Under the pieces are notes generated by a model that searched no databases, was not told the DNA's origin, and saw only the letters and a program-made list of their open reading frames with translations. A program made the translations under genes and the position numbers. A stretch of DNA of 64,000 bases from Algibacter lectus. Lineage in GTDB: Bacteria > Bacteroidota > Bacteroidia > Flavobacteriales > Flavobacteriaceae. Shown here one piece after another: positions 54,803-64,000 of the stretch. The stretch lies in NCBI RefSeq assembly GCF_900112395.1, contig NZ_FOLN01000005.1:1-64000 (forward strand). The letters are read 5' to 3'. Position 1 is the stretch's first letter; each line of letters starts with the position of its first letter.

Positions 54803-55999
54803 TTATTTATTATAAAAAGCCTCAATAGCTTTGTTTAACCTTAACAAATCGGCCTCTTCTAGATGTCGTTTGGCTTTCAATTGTAAAATTAAATTAATTA
54901 ATCGTTTTATAGTATCTTCTTTTTTATTTGATTTAAGACTTAAATTTTTAATGAATTTTTCATCTAAAATCTGCGTATCTAAAAAGTATTCTCGTCTTAA
55001 GAACTCTAAAAAATAAGTGATTTTTTTATCAATAATAGTATCATGCTCCTTGGTTTCGTAATACAAATTACCAATGGTTTTGGTGAATGCCACGGTTGTA
55101 TTCTCATAAGATTTTATAATTTTAACAATACGCTGTCTGCGCTTTGCATTAAAAATCATGAAGCAAACCATTGTAAACAAAGCCAAATACCAAGCCCAAC
55201 GCAAGGCCGGTGTTTTTAAAATAAACCTTAACGGTGAACTGCCTAAATCTTGCCCTATTTTATTAACCGAATCAAAATGAATGGTATCGTTTTCTACATA
55301 AGACAAAGCTGCTTCGGCATATTTTTTATTGTTCTTTTTAAGTAAATGATAATTAGTAAACACAACAGGTTGGAGATGTAAATAGAAATTCCCTGCTCCA
55401 TATTCTATTTTTACATAATTAATATTTTGGATAGAATCGAATTTTTGATAGCCTAAAACAGTTGTTGATGCTGAATCTAATTTCGTGAAATAATAATTCC
55501 CTAAACCTTTTTCAACGGTTATAGAATCGGTTTTAAAGTTTGGATTAGCAAAGCTTAAAAGCGCTTTTCCTTTAAAATTATAATCACTTTTAATATCGAC
55601 TCCTAAAGAATCTTGAATGTTTTTAGAAGGAAAATGAGACGCTATAAAAACATCGTTTCCATGCGCAGCAAAGTCTAATAGTTCTTGTGAAGACACATCG
55701 TCTAAACCAGAAAAATTATTAACCGCCATATACGTTCCGCTCGTATCGTAAAGACTATCTTCAAAATTGTAAAGCGCATCAAAATATTCGTAGGGTGTTG
55801 TTTTAATTGTTTTTATATCACTTTCCGGAAATAGATTTTTAAGTTCTTCGTAGAAAATAAAAGTACCATATGGAATTTTATCTGTCTCGTCAAAGCTTCT
55901 ATTCCAGTCTATAGGTTCCTCTCTAGTAAACTCTATAGCGGCGGCTCCAGCAAATAAAAAGACGAGCAAAACGATATATATTTTTATTGTTTTGTTCAT
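54803..55999 (-). CDS. DUF4350 membrane protein
   Basis: 398 residues. N-terminal membrane helix (about 5-23), a periplasmic part like a Gldg/ABC-type extracytoplasmic domain (about 30-250, e.g. PYGTFIFYEELKNLFPES), a second membrane helix (about 265-287), and a cytoplasmic C-terminus rich in charged helices. DUF4350 regularly lies next to MoxR-DUF58. The stop of the DUF4129 gene overlaps its start by four bases, so translation is coupled. Confidence 0.82.
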   Translation of the reverse strand: MNKTIKIYIVLLVFLFAGAAAIEFTREEPIDWNRSFDETDKIPYGTFIFYEELKNLFPESDIKTIKTTPYEYFDALYNFEDSLYDTSGTYMAVNNFSGLDDVSSQELLDFAAHGNDVFIASHFPSKNIQDSLGVDIKSDYNFKGKALLSFANPNFKTDSITVEKGLGNYYFTKLDSASTTVLGYQKFDSIQNINYVKIEYGAGNFYLHLQPVVFTNYHLLKKNNKKYAEAALSYVENDTIHFDSVNKIGQDLGSSPLRFILKTPALRWAWYLALFTMVCFMIFNAKRRQRIVKIIKSYENTTVAFTKTIGNLYYETKEHDTIIDKKITYFLEFLRREYFLDTQILDEKFIKNLSLKSNKKEDTIKRLINLILQLKAKRHLEEADLLRLNKAIEAFYNK

Positions 56000-56763
56000 G
56001 CTTTTATCGATTTTAGAAATTGAATAAAAGCTTCTTTCGCTTTATTAAACTCATGCTCGTTAACATCAAATTCGCCATACCATATGTAGTTGTACAAATA
56101 AGATGTGTATGAAAAACCCTTTTTTAAATCCTGCGAAACAATTTCGTTTTGATAATCACTATTTGTTTTTTCAACGTCGTATTCAATAATTTCGGCCGTA
56201 GTTAATCCTTTTAAAAGCCATAAATAATAATACCGAATAGCCAATCTATAATTGTGTTCTGTTTCCGCGGAAGCGATAAGTGTTTTAAAATCTACAGCAT
56301 GAATATTAGCTTCTATATCACTAACAGGAATAATACTTTTATCCGATCCTTTGCCAAAAACCCATTTGCCTTCGCTATTCATTACAGCTTTAAAAATAAA
56401 GAAGATGACTAACAGAATAACGAGAACGGCTCCTATTTTAAGAGCTATATCTGCAAATGCAAAAGATTGCCCTTTATCTTTAATTTCAAAGAAATCGATA
56501 AAACGTTCATTTAACCATTGCTTAAATCGTGTCCACCAACCAGAACTCTCAACGGTTCTATCGTAAACAAATTCTTCACCAGTATAGATTTCTTTTAAAT
56601 TTTCGAAATGTCGTTTTTCGCCCCAAGTGGTATCTATTTGCAAACTATCCTGCTCAACCAAAACCACCTCTAAAGTTGTGATGCTTTTAGCCGAAATAGT
56701 TCCTGAAGATAAAAACAATCCAAATACTAAAAAAACGATATGTAAAGCTTGCTTCCTATTCAC
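55996..56763 (-). CDS. DUF4129 membrane protein
   Basis: 255 residues. Signal peptide or first helix (about 8-25), one membrane helix in the middle (about 107-128), and a cytoplasmic C-terminal domain (about 150-255) with AETEHNYRLAIRYYYLWLLK, which is the DUF4129 signature, often attached to transglutaminase-like proteins. Overlaps the next gene by four bases and the previous by eight. Confidence 0.82.
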   Translation of the reverse strand: MNRKQALHIVFLVFGLFLSSGTISAKSITTLEVVLVEQDSLQIDTTWGEKRHFENLKEIYTGEEFVYDRTVESSGWWTRFKQWLNERFIDFFEIKDKGQSFAFADIALKIGAVLVILLVIFFIFKAVMNSEGKWVFGKGSDKSIIPVSDIEANIHAVDFKTLIASAETEHNYRLAIRYYYLWLLKGLTTAEIIEYDVEKTNSDYQNEIVSQDLKKGFSYTSYLYNYIWYGEFDVNEHEFNKAKEAFIQFLKSIKA

Positions 56764-57694
56764 CCGAACCTATTTGATCGATAACACTTTTGGTATTTAT
56801 ATTCTCTTTATCTTCTTTTAAACTGTAAAATACAATACCTTGATTAAGCTGTACCACGTTACTTAAAACTGCACTAACAAAAAAGGTTAAGAAAAATATA
56901 GCTAGCATAACCACAGTCATGGTAGCCCCAATATCTTCGTTAGAAGGTACATCTTGTACCGTAGTAAACATGCTTGCCATACCAAAAAAGTAAGGAATTA
57001 TTGAAATTATATTCTGTATAATGTAAACTATTAAATAGAACAAACCAACGCTACCTACTGCTGCCCAAAATTTAGATTTAAGCAAATCCCATGAGTATGA
57101 AAAACATTCCCAAATGCCTTTTTCGTCTTCTAAATATTCCATTAATGCCATGCCATAAAAAAGCATAAATGCACCTGCTAAAAGCGGAAGCGCCATAATA
57201 CCGATTATGGTAACCGTTAAAATTATAGCACCAATAGAAAAGATGATTAGCATAGGAAAACCAATTAGAAAACAACAAAGTATAAATGTAAAAAGCTTAC
57301 CTAGGTTCGCTTTATAGGCTTTTAAAATATCTCGTGTTTCGAAGTTTGTACCGCTGTTATGGTTATATAATTTTAAATAAACAAAAGGAAATGCATAAGA
57401 TACTACTCCGGCAATGACAGCAACAATAACGAAAATAAAAACCATAGCCATAAATAGCACAAAATTATCATTTAAGTACTCATCTAAAAGCGTGGTGCTA
57501 TTATTGTTTAGAATGCTTCCGAAAACAAAATCGCTATAAAACTTCGTAAAGAAATAGCCTAAAACCGCTAAAACCAATAAAAAGATACCATTTATAATAA
57601 AATATTCTCTAAAAAAGTGTTTTCCGCTTTGTTTTATAAACGCGAAAGTATCTTGAAAAAACTCACTAAAACCTCTTGATTTATATAATTCCAT
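56756..57694 (-). CDS. Multi-pass membrane protein of the MoxR cluster
   Basis: 312 residues with about six membrane helices, in the layout of DUF4013-like or DUF975-like proteins. Segments such as YFIINGIFLLVLAVLGYFF and IFSIGAIILTVTIIGIMALP are strongly hydrophobic. No catalytic motif visible. It overlaps the neighbours on both sides (14 and 8 bases), so it is part of the same operon. Function unknown. Confidence 0.7.
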   Translation of the reverse strand: MELYKSRGFSEFFQDTFAFIKQSGKHFFREYFIINGIFLLVLAVLGYFFTKFYSDFVFGSILNNNSTTLLDEYLNDNFVLFMAMVFIFVIVAVIAGVVSYAFPFVYLKLYNHNSGTNFETRDILKAYKANLGKLFTFILCCFLIGFPMLIIFSIGAIILTVTIIGIMALPLLAGAFMLFYGMALMEYLEDEKGIWECFSYSWDLLKSKFWAAVGSVGLFYLIVYIIQNIISIIPYFFGMASMFTTVQDVPSNEDIGATMTVVMLAIFFLTFFVSAVLSNVVQLNQGIVFYSLKEDKENINTKSVIDQIGSGE

Positions 57695-58658
57695 ATGTTT
57701 TTTTAAGTTTTTTATTTATGATAAATGGGTAAACTAAATAGTAAAATGAAATAATACCTAACGTTATTAAAATAATACCAACCGATAACCAATTGGGCAT
57801 AATATTAGAATATCGAGTTACAAAACCTTCTAAAAAACCAGCCGCAATAGTAAACGGAAACGTACTAATTAATATTTTAACACCATCTTTCATGCCTCTT
57901 TTAAAGCTTGTAACTCTAGAATAGGTTTTAGGAAATAAAATACTTGCTCCCAAAAGTAAACCCGCTGCACCTTCGATAACAATAGCAAAAATTTCCATAG
58001 CGCCATGAATCCATATACCACGAACACTTTCCCAAAGCACGCCATGTTTTTGAAACATAAATTGAAAAGCGCCAAGCATAATACCGTTTTGTAACAACAC
58101 ATAACCTGTTCCGAGTCCGCCAAAAACACCAAATATAAAGGACTTGATACCCACGTATAAGTTATTGAGCGTAATGCCTATAAAACTCCCCCAATTACTT
58201 CCACTTTTGTAAACAGCCACCGGATCGCCTTTTTCGATATTCTCCAAAGTCATGTTTACATAATGATCGCCTAAAATAAGACGCACAAACGAATCATCGA
58301 AAGCAGCCGACAAAACACCAATGGCAACAAATGTTAAGAAAATAGCGAATGCATAAAGCACATATCGCCTGCTTTGATAAACAATTAAAGGCACTTCTAT
58401 TTTCCAAAATTGTATAAATCTATTACTGTCTTCACGCTTAGTTTTATAAATTTTTTGAAAAGCTTTGGCTGCTAAGTTGTTTAAATAAAGAATTGTTTTA
58501 CTTTTGGGATAATAGGTTTGAGCGTAAGATAGATCGTTTACCAAATGAATATAAAGAGAAGCCAGCTCGTCTGGATTTTTTAAAGTTTTTCCAAAAATAG
58601 CTTTTTCAAAATCTAGCCATTTCTCTTTGTTTTGTTTAATAAATGCAACTTCTCTCAT
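57681..58658 (-). CDS. SpoIIM-family (DUF95) membrane protein
   Basis: 325 residues. The N-terminal third is soluble (REVAFIKQNKEKWLDFEKAI, about 2-21) and is followed by five to six membrane helices, with the core GIWIHGAMEIFAIVIEGAAGLLLG and NNLYVGIKSFIFGVFGGLGTGYV typical of stage II sporulation protein M. In non-sporulating Bacteroidota it always occurs near MoxR and RDD genes. It heads the leftward operon; the RDD gene begins 23 bases away on the other strand. Confidence 0.88.
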   Translation of the reverse strand: MREVAFIKQNKEKWLDFEKAIFGKTLKNPDELASLYIHLVNDLSYAQTYYPKSKTILYLNNLAAKAFQKIYKTKREDSNRFIQFWKIEVPLIVYQSRRYVLYAFAIFLTFVAIGVLSAAFDDSFVRLILGDHYVNMTLENIEKGDPVAVYKSGSNWGSFIGITLNNLYVGIKSFIFGVFGGLGTGYVLLQNGIMLGAFQFMFQKHGVLWESVRGIWIHGAMEIFAIVIEGAAGLLLGASILFPKTYSRVTSFKRGMKDGVKILISTFPFTIAAGFLEGFVTRYSNIMPNWLSVGIILITLGIISFYYLVYPFIINKKLKKTYGII

Positions 58659-58681
58659 GTGTAATCAAATTAAAACAATTC

Positions 58682-59428
58682 ATGGTAGAGTTACAAATAA
58701 ATACTACACAAAATGTTAATATAAATTTTACAGCGGCAAGTGTTGGTGAACGTATTTTAGCATATGGTATTGATTGGATTATAAAAATCGCCTACATTAT
58801 TGTTGTTTACCAGCTGCTTTTCAACCTGTTTAACATTCCTGCTTTAATTCAGGATATGGATAATTGGTCTCAAGGCGCTATATACGTCACCTTCTATTTT
58901 CCCGTTATTTTTTACACCTTAATTTTTGAAACTCTTTTGGACGGACAAACCTTAGGTAAACGTATCTTAAAAATAAAAGTGGTAAAAATAGATGGTTACC
59001 AAGCCTCTTTAGCCGATTTTTTGATACGTTGGCTTTTTCGTATTATAGATTTAAATATGCTTAGCGGTGTGGTTGCATTAATCTCTATTATTACGAGTAG
59101 TAAAAACCAAAGACTGGGTGATATTACGGCCGGAACATCGGTAATTACGTTAAAAAACAATGTAAATATCAGCCATACTATTCTAGAAAATCTGCAAGAT
59201 AACTATAGGCCCACTTACCCGAATGTTATAAAATTATCGGATAATGATGCTAGAATTATAAAAGAAACATTTACCACAGCAAAAGCATCACTAGATTATC
59301 CAACTTTAATAAAACTGCGTAAAAAGCTTATAGAAGTTATTGAAATCAAAGAAGTTAAACAAAAAACTGACATAGAATTTATTGATGTTATTATGAAAGA
59401 CTACAACTATTACACTCAAAACATGTAA
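58682..59428 (+). CDS. RDD-family membrane protein
   Basis: 248 residues from ATG 58682. The RDD domain (about 15-155) has two to three membrane helices with GERILAYGIDWIIKIAY, LLDGQTLGKRILKIKVVK and LADFLIRWLFRIIDLN, and a later KNQRLGDITAGT. The C-terminal 90 residues are a soluble helical extension. The family role is unclear, possibly transport or ion homeostasis. Divergent from SpoIIM with 23 bases between the start codons, so the two are probably co-regulated. Confidence 0.85.
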   Translation: MVELQINTTQNVNINFTAASVGERILAYGIDWIIKIAYIIVVYQLLFNLFNIPALIQDMDNWSQGAIYVTFYFPVIFYTLIFETLLDGQTLGKRILKIKVVKIDGYQASLADFLIRWLFRIIDLNMLSGVVALISIITSSKNQRLGDITAGTSVITLKNNVNISHTILENLQDNYRPTYPNVIKLSDNDARIIKETFTTAKASLDYPTLIKLRKKLIEVIEIKEVKQKTDIEFIDVIMKDYNYYTQNM

Positions 59429-59631
59429 GTGTGGTATTTCTGTTATTCTTATAAAAAATTACTAAACAAACATCTCGTAAAAAATCTTCCTAAAGAAAAC
59501 AGAAACACTCCTTAAAAAGAACTAATTTCGCGCAAAAAAATAAGCGTTGTTAATACGTTAAACTGTTCAGCAATTACATATATCTACTGAATTTTCTAAT
59601 AAAACATTTAACAGCTATAAATTGAACTCAT

Positions 59632-60243
59632 ATGTTTTACATCGATATTTTAGGTATTGTTGCTTTCTCTATTTCGGGTGTTTTAATTGCCTTAGAAAAA
59701 AAGATGGATATTTTTGGCATCTTAATCATTGCCTTTGTAACAGCTGTTGGTGGCGGAACATTACGTGATCTACTTATTGGCCACACACCAGTAAGCTGGA
59801 TGCAAAACATCACTATTTCTTACGTTATTTTAGGCTCTACCATTGCCGCAGTACTTTTTAGAAGTAAAATTAATTACCTACGTACCTCTCTATTTTTATT
59901 CGATACCATTGGTATAAGCATATATACTATGGCAGGTGTTGAGCAAGGTATTGAAGCCGAGTTACACCCGTTAATCTGTATTGCTTTAGGAACAATAACA
60001 GCTAGTTTTGGAGGTGTAATTCGTGATATTTTATGTAATGAAATTCCTGTAATTTTCCGCAAAGAAATTTATGCTACCGCGTGTATTATGGGTGGTGCGA
60101 CTTATTTTATTTTAAAAGAATTTCCTATTCAAGAAAATTGGATTTTTATAATTTCTGGTGCTGTAGTTATTTTAATACGCTTACTTGCTGTTAAATTTAA
60201 AATCTCTTTACCACGACTTTATAAGGAAGAATTCGAACATTAA
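59632..60243 (+). CDS. TRIC-type cation channel (UPF0126)
   Basis: 203 residues with six to seven helices. The two inverted halves each carry a GGG/TxRD-like motif: AVGGGTLRDLLIGHTP (about 40-55) and ASFGGVIRDILCNEIP (about 124-139). This is the prokaryotic trimeric intracellular cation channel family, permeable to K+ and Na+. Single gene with about 200 bases of empty sequence in front. Confidence 0.9.
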   Translation: MFYIDILGIVAFSISGVLIALEKKMDIFGILIIAFVTAVGGGTLRDLLIGHTPVSWMQNITISYVILGSTIAAVLFRSKINYLRTSLFLFDTIGISIYTMAGVEQGIEAELHPLICIALGTITASFGGVIRDILCNEIPVIFRKEIYATACIMGGATYFILKEFPIQENWIFIISGAVVILIRLLAVKFKISLPRLYKEEFEH

Positions 60244-60261
60244 GTTTTTTAGTATGAATCT

Positions 60262-61086
60262 TTACTTGTTTGGCACTAAATCTCCCCACTCTGTCCAAGA
60301 ACCATCGTAAACAGATAAGTTGTTATAACCAGAAATATCTGCCGCTAAAGCCAAAACACATGCCGTTAAACCAGATCCGCACGAAAATATAATATCATCA
60401 TTTTTATCCGCTAGCATATAAAAAGCTTTTTCTAATTCTACTTGAGGTTTTAAAACACCATCGGTTAATAAATCTGTAAAAGGTAAATTAACCGAGTTTG
60501 GAATGGTCCCCATACGCAAACCTTCGCGAGGTTCTGGTACTTCACAGTTAAATCGTCCGGCAGAACGCGCATCTATAATTGTATGTGTTTTATTTGCTGA
60601 AGCTGTTTTTACATCATCAAAAAACTGCATAAATTTTGGTTGAAGATTAGCTGAAAAATCACCAATTTCACCATCATAATTCGTCATAGACTCTGTGGCA
60701 TAACCAGCCTTTAGCCACTCAGGAAAACCTCCATTTAAAACCGCAACGTTATTATAGCCAAATGCCCTAAATAACCACCAAACACGTGCGCTCGAGTAAA
60801 TTCCTTTATCATCGTAAACTACAATGGCACTATTGGTATTTACTCCTAAATTTCGAGCTTCTCTTTGAAACTGTTCTTCCGAAGGAAAAGCGCTAGGAAA
60901 CGGATTCGATACATCGCTAAATTTCTTTTTGATATCGAAAAGTCTTGTTCCTGGTATTTGCTTTTGCGAAGCATTAAAAACTTTATTTATAGTACCATCT
61001 AAAACAATAAGGTTTTCATTGTTTAAATGCTCTTGAAGCCATTTTACAGAAACAATTGGTGTTGGTAAACTAATTGAAGTGCTCAT
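60262..61086 (-). CDS. 3-mercaptopyruvate sulfurtransferase-like protein
   Basis: 274 residues made of two rhodanese domains (about 10-135 and 150-270). The active-site loop is CGSGLTA (about 240-246), the pattern of mercaptopyruvate sulfurtransferases, in the second domain; the first domain is inactive-like. Upstream, TATATTTG (61106-61113, minus) lies 20 bases from the start. Role: sulfur transfer from mercaptopyruvate, cysteine breakdown and cyanide detoxification. Confidence 0.88.
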   Translation of the reverse strand: MSTSISLPTPIVSVKWLQEHLNNENLIVLDGTINKVFNASQKQIPGTRLFDIKKKFSDVSNPFPSAFPSEEQFQREARNLGVNTNSAIVVYDDKGIYSSARVWWLFRAFGYNNVAVLNGGFPEWLKAGYATESMTNYDGEIGDFSANLQPKFMQFFDDVKTASANKTHTIIDARSAGRFNCEVPEPREGLRMGTIPNSVNLPFTDLLTDGVLKPQVELEKAFYMLADKNDDIIFSCGSGLTACVLALAADISGYNNLSVYDGSWTEWGDLVPNK

Positions 61087-61130
61087 GTTGATTTTATGGT
61101 TTAATCAAATATAAAGAAATAAGTTGTTTT

Positions 61131-61709
61131 CTACATATATCTATAATGTCCAATAATTTTAAAATCAAAAAGACAGTCTTCTAAAACTTGTCCGCTACCA
61201 ATATTATGAACAATTAAATTCCGTTTTCCGTCTGTAGATTTTTTATTGACAACAATTCCTATATGCGTTATGGCACCTCCTAGATTCCAACACACTATAT
61301 CTCCAGGTAAATAGTCTTTAGCTAGGTCGCTAATTACTTTTTCTGCACCTTGCCTTTTAAAATATGTCATTAAATTAGGCACTCTTCGATGATCAATATT
61401 TTTATCAGTTCTTTTAAGTCCCCAAATTTTAGGATAAGCACTAAAATTAGCTTTCATATCCTCATGCACGTTTTTCTGCAAGTCGACTCCCATTTTTCTA
61501 TACGCACGAATAACAACATCTGTACAAACGCCTTTATCTTTAGGCACATCTCCATTTGGATAATCTATTGAAAAATAGCTGGGATCGTAAACCACGTTTT
61601 GTTTTATTAACTCTAGAGCACAATCTGATAGTTGAAAATTAGTGTTTTCAGTTTGCGAAAAACAAAAATTGAGGTTAAATAATAATATTAAAATAAATAC
61701 TTTTCTCAT
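61131..61709 (-). CDS. DUF1287 secreted protein
   Basis: 192 residues with a signal peptide (about 1-18, ending CFSQ). Features of an NlpC/P60-like fold: a cysteine in GVCTDVVIRAYRKMGVDL (about 60-77) and a histidine in AITHIGIVVN (about 144-153). It may be a periplasmic peptidase or amidase acting on wall peptides; activity unproven. Single gene. Confidence 0.85.
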   Translation of the reverse strand: MRKVFILILLFNLNFCFSQTENTNFQLSDCALELIKQNVVYDPSYFSIDYPNGDVPKDKGVCTDVVIRAYRKMGVDLQKNVHEDMKANFSAYPKIWGLKRTDKNIDHRRVPNLMTYFKRQGAEKVISDLAKDYLPGDIVCWNLGGAITHIGIVVNKKSTDGKRNLIVHNIGSGQVLEDCLFDFKIIGHYRYM

Positions 61710-61768
61710 AGAAAGCCTGATTATTTAAACCCCTTTTTTCGCTTGAAATAACACTATAGTTATCTGAA

Positions 61769-62455
61769 TTAATTCATGGCTGGATCGGACCTTAAAACTC
61801 CAGAATTTGTATGCACATTACCTACTTCTGTAATTACTGCCCCTTCTGGACCTGCCATTTGCCAATGAGCAGACTCTACAAGTGCTAACGAATCGAAACC
61901 ACCTTCATTTAATTCTACAATATGGTTTGCCGTTACCTTACCGTCCCAATGTGTTTTTGGAACTACAACTTGAGGAAATTGATCGCGGTTATTCTCGCCT
62001 ACACCTGCTACATAACTTTTACCGTGCCTAATAAGCCAACCTTCCATTTTAGCTGGATTGTTTTCTGCTGCAAAATGCATATGCTCTCCTAACATTTGAC
62101 TCGGCAATAAAAAGATATCCATTAACATATATCGGTCATCTTCATTATTCACAAACATAACAGAAGCTAAACCTAAGTTAGCATAATCGCCTTTGTTATA
62201 ATCGGTAAGCCAAATTTTTTCGCGAAGTCCATCAAACACTGGGTAATTATGATATTCTAACATTTCGATTAAAGCATCTTTAGCCTTTTCTTCTAAAAAC
62301 TTACCATCCTTATCGTAAAATTGGTCGTTAGTAAACTTTAATTCCGTTTTAACAACCTCCTTAGTGTTTACCATTGGCTTTTTTTCTACTTTATTATTAC
62401 AACTTGTAAATAATACAAACATTAATAAAGCGTTTATAAGAATTCTTTTTTTCAT
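61769..62455 (-). CDS. Lipoprotein, cupin-like, unknown
   Basis: 228 residues. Signal peptide to the lipid cysteine (FTSC, about 19) followed by NNKVEKK. A conserved region with GEHMHFAAENNPAKMEGW (about 124-141) recalls the histidine pattern of cupin sugar-binding or isomerase folds, but I cannot assign a family. The C-terminus repeats short G-rich turns (AGPEGAVITEVGNVHTNSGVL). Upstream of the GltP-type symporter on the opposite end; 31 bases separate it from that gene. Confidence 0.55.
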   Translation of the reverse strand: MKKRILINALLMFVLFTSCNNKVEKKPMVNTKEVVKTELKFTNDQFYDKDGKFLEEKAKDALIEMLEYHNYPVFDGLREKIWLTDYNKGDYANLGLASVMFVNNEDDRYMLMDIFLLPSQMLGEHMHFAAENNPAKMEGWLIRHGKSYVAGVGENNRDQFPQVVVPKTHWDGKVTANHIVELNEGGFDSLALVESAHWQMAGPEGAVITEVGNVHTNSGVLRSDPAMN

Positions 62456-62486
62456 AAAATGTGTTTTATTTAAATTTTTATGTTTT

Positions 62487-63812
62487 TTATTTTACCTCCG
62501 CATAATTATCATCCCATTCTTGAGGTTTTGGATCGTGTAGCTTTCCTAAAGATTTCGCCACAATCATAGCCACAGTAGCATCTCCTGTTACATTAACAAC
62601 GGTTCTACACATATCTAAAGGTCTATCTACAGCAAAAATTAAAGCTAAACCAATAGGCAATAATTCAGCAGGAAACCCAATAGATTCTAGCACAATTACA
62701 AGCATTACAATACCGGCACTTGGTACAGCTGCACTACCAATAGAAGCTAGCAACGCCGTACCGATAATTACTAATTGATTGGTAAATGTTAAACCTTCTG
62801 GCCAAACTACTTGCATGATAAATACGGCTGCAATACCTTGATATAAACTGGTTCCATCCATATTTACTGTAGCTCCAACGGGCAGTACAAATCCGGCAAC
62901 TTCACCGTCTACTCCCAAATGTTCTTCTACACGTTCCATAGTTACAGGTAATGTTGCTGCACTACTACTTGTTGAAAATGCTAATAATTGTGCTGGGCTA
63001 ATTTGTTGTAAAAACCACATTGGTGATTTTTTAGTGTACACCGCAACTAGAATTAAATAAACACCTATCATTAAAACAAGGCCTACAACTACACATAAAG
63101 CGTATAATAGTAATTTTAAGAGTATCTCAGTATCATCGAAAGCTATAATTACATTCGCCATTAATGCAAACACGGCATAAGGAGCAGAAAGCATAATTAA
63201 GTCGACCATTTTCATGACCACATCATTTAAAGAATTAAAAAAACCTGTTAATGGTTTGGCTTTTTCTTCTCCAATTAGTAATAAACATATACCAACAAAA
63301 AGTGCGAAAAATATAATTTGAAGCATTGAAGCCTCTGTGAAAGATTGAAAAATATTACTCGGAAAAATATCTACCAAAGCTTGTAATGGTCCTGCATTTG
63401 TTCGTGCAGATGCTTCGCTAATTTTATCGGCTATACCAGTGTCATTAGCATAACGTAATTTAATTTTCTCAATAGTTTCTTCTGGCATTCCAACTCCTGG
63501 CTTTACTGTATTTACCAAAGCCAAACCTATAGCAATAGCTATTACGGTAGTTCCCATGTAGATTCCCAGGGTGCGTAAACCCATGTTTTTTATTTTAGAG
63601 ATATCTTTTAAATCGGTAATTCCTTTTATTAAAGATGCTAATATTAAAGGTACTGCAATAAGTTTTAAAAGATTAATGAATATCTTTCCGAAAGGTGCAA
63701 CCCAGTCGCCTACAAAGCCTCTTCCACCGTCTACATTATTCATAATAAAACCAAAAATGATTCCGAGAATCATTCCTATAATAATCTTCCAGTGCATTGC
63801 AAGTTTTTTCAT
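62487..63812 (-). CDS. Dicarboxylate/amino acid:cation symporter (GltP/DctA family)
   Basis: 441 residues from the ATG at 63812 (a GTG 13 codons earlier is less likely). Eight helices plus two re-entrant hairpins; the family signatures are STSSSAATLPVTMERVEEHL (about 286-305), PVGATVNMDGTSLYQ (about 315-329) and GSAAVPSAGIVML. It imports glutamate, aspartate or C4-dicarboxylates with sodium or protons. It is next to the cupin-like lipoprotein gene, possibly a shared transcript. Confidence 0.93.
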   Translation of the reverse strand: MKKLAMHWKIIIGMILGIIFGFIMNNVDGGRGFVGDWVAPFGKIFINLLKLIAVPLILASLIKGITDLKDISKIKNMGLRTLGIYMGTTVIAIAIGLALVNTVKPGVGMPEETIEKIKLRYANDTGIADKISEASARTNAGPLQALVDIFPSNIFQSFTEASMLQIIFFALFVGICLLLIGEEKAKPLTGFFNSLNDVVMKMVDLIMLSAPYAVFALMANVIIAFDDTEILLKLLLYALCVVVGLVLMIGVYLILVAVYTKKSPMWFLQQISPAQLLAFSTSSSAATLPVTMERVEEHLGVDGEVAGFVLPVGATVNMDGTSLYQGIAAVFIMQVVWPEGLTFTNQLVIIGTALLASIGSAAVPSAGIVMLVIVLESIGFPAELLPIGLALIFAVDRPLDMCRTVVNVTGDATVAMIVAKSLGKLHDPKPQEWDDNYAEVK

Positions 63813-64000
63813 ATGTTTTAGGATACTTTTTACGTCTTTAAAATTTGACACAATATAAGTATTTTTGGTATGAAAAAAAGCAGATTCGCTATGAGTTTAC
63901 TGCAAAAAATTGAAGATAAATTAGATTTTTAATTACAAATACGAATATTTGCACACAATAAATGAATGAAAAGTGTCTTAAATTGATTTTTTAATAATTA

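Noticed and set aside
57681-58658. SpoIIM as a sign of a sporulating organism
   Set aside because: The family is common in non-spore-formers; all other features indicate Flavobacteriaceae.
63870-63932. 20-codon frame (MKKSRFAMSLLQKIEDKLDF) near the right edge
   Set aside because: Very short; the nearby TATTTTTG box lies only two bases ahead, so any transcript would start inside the frame. No supporting evidence.

Overview
The window looks like a chromosomal segment of a marine-type member of the Flavobacteriaceae (Bacteroidota). The evidence is the low G+C content, flavobacterial promoters (TTG, 19-20 bases, TAnnTTTG) in place of E. coli-type ones, an almost complete lack of Shine-Dalgarno sequences, SusD-free TonB-dependent receptors, lipoproteins with acidic residues just after the lipidated cysteine, and two proteins with type IX secretion (T9SS) C-terminal sorting domains. 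No exact genus or species can be named from the sequence alone. I found no tRNA or rRNA gene, IS element, prophage or CRISPR array inside the window.

Left edge (1-4250). Two duplicated leftward promoters with rRNA-type GC-rich starts point out of the window, so an rRNA operon probably lies just to the left. A structured repeat that may be a non-coding RNA follows (717-816; a second copy is at 36117-36268). Then comes the translation operon thrS-infC-rpmI-rplT, with an ATA (or ATT) start for infC and a rare genuine Shine-Dalgarno before rpmI.

4.2-18.3 kb. Mostly leftward housekeeping genes: a LysE-type exporter with a YHS protein, YjbQ, an EF-hand protein, a secreted protein of unknown role, dnaB, accA, and tgt-lptG-type permease-EamA transporter. 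The Tgt has lost the three cysteines of its zinc site. After a rightward outer-membrane barrel gene come a surface lipoprotein with two RskA-like modules, a Crp/Fnr regulator, DUF5606, def, ruvX and a small secreted protein.

18.6-36 kb. dapD, then four glycosyltransferases and a Kdo-kinase-like protein (lipopolysaccharide core or O-chain), tsaC, a CCA-adding-type nucleotidyltransferase, heme A synthase, a pRiA4b-type protein, a K+/H+ antiporter, several short unrecognised genes, a small T9SS cargo protein, and a CapK-type adenylating enzyme paired with an ATP-grasp ligase.

36-47 kb. guaB, a large outer-membrane barrel protein, and a probable iron-uptake locus (DUF4856 lipoprotein, imelysin lipoprotein, HTTM membrane protein, FecA-like receptor), with a strong terminator in its middle.

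47-64 kb. HMG-CoA lyase, an M43-type secreted metalloprotease, pyrD, pepT, and the six-gene leftward cluster SpoIIM-membrane protein-DUF4129-DUF4350-MoxR-DUF58 with a divergent RDD gene. The window closes with a TRIC-type channel, a 3-mercaptopyruvate sulfurtransferase-like enzyme, DUF1287, a cupin-like lipoprotein and a GltP-type symporter. The candidates I consider most worth following up as systems are the iron locus and the MoxR/SpoIIM/RDD locus; neither is proven new.
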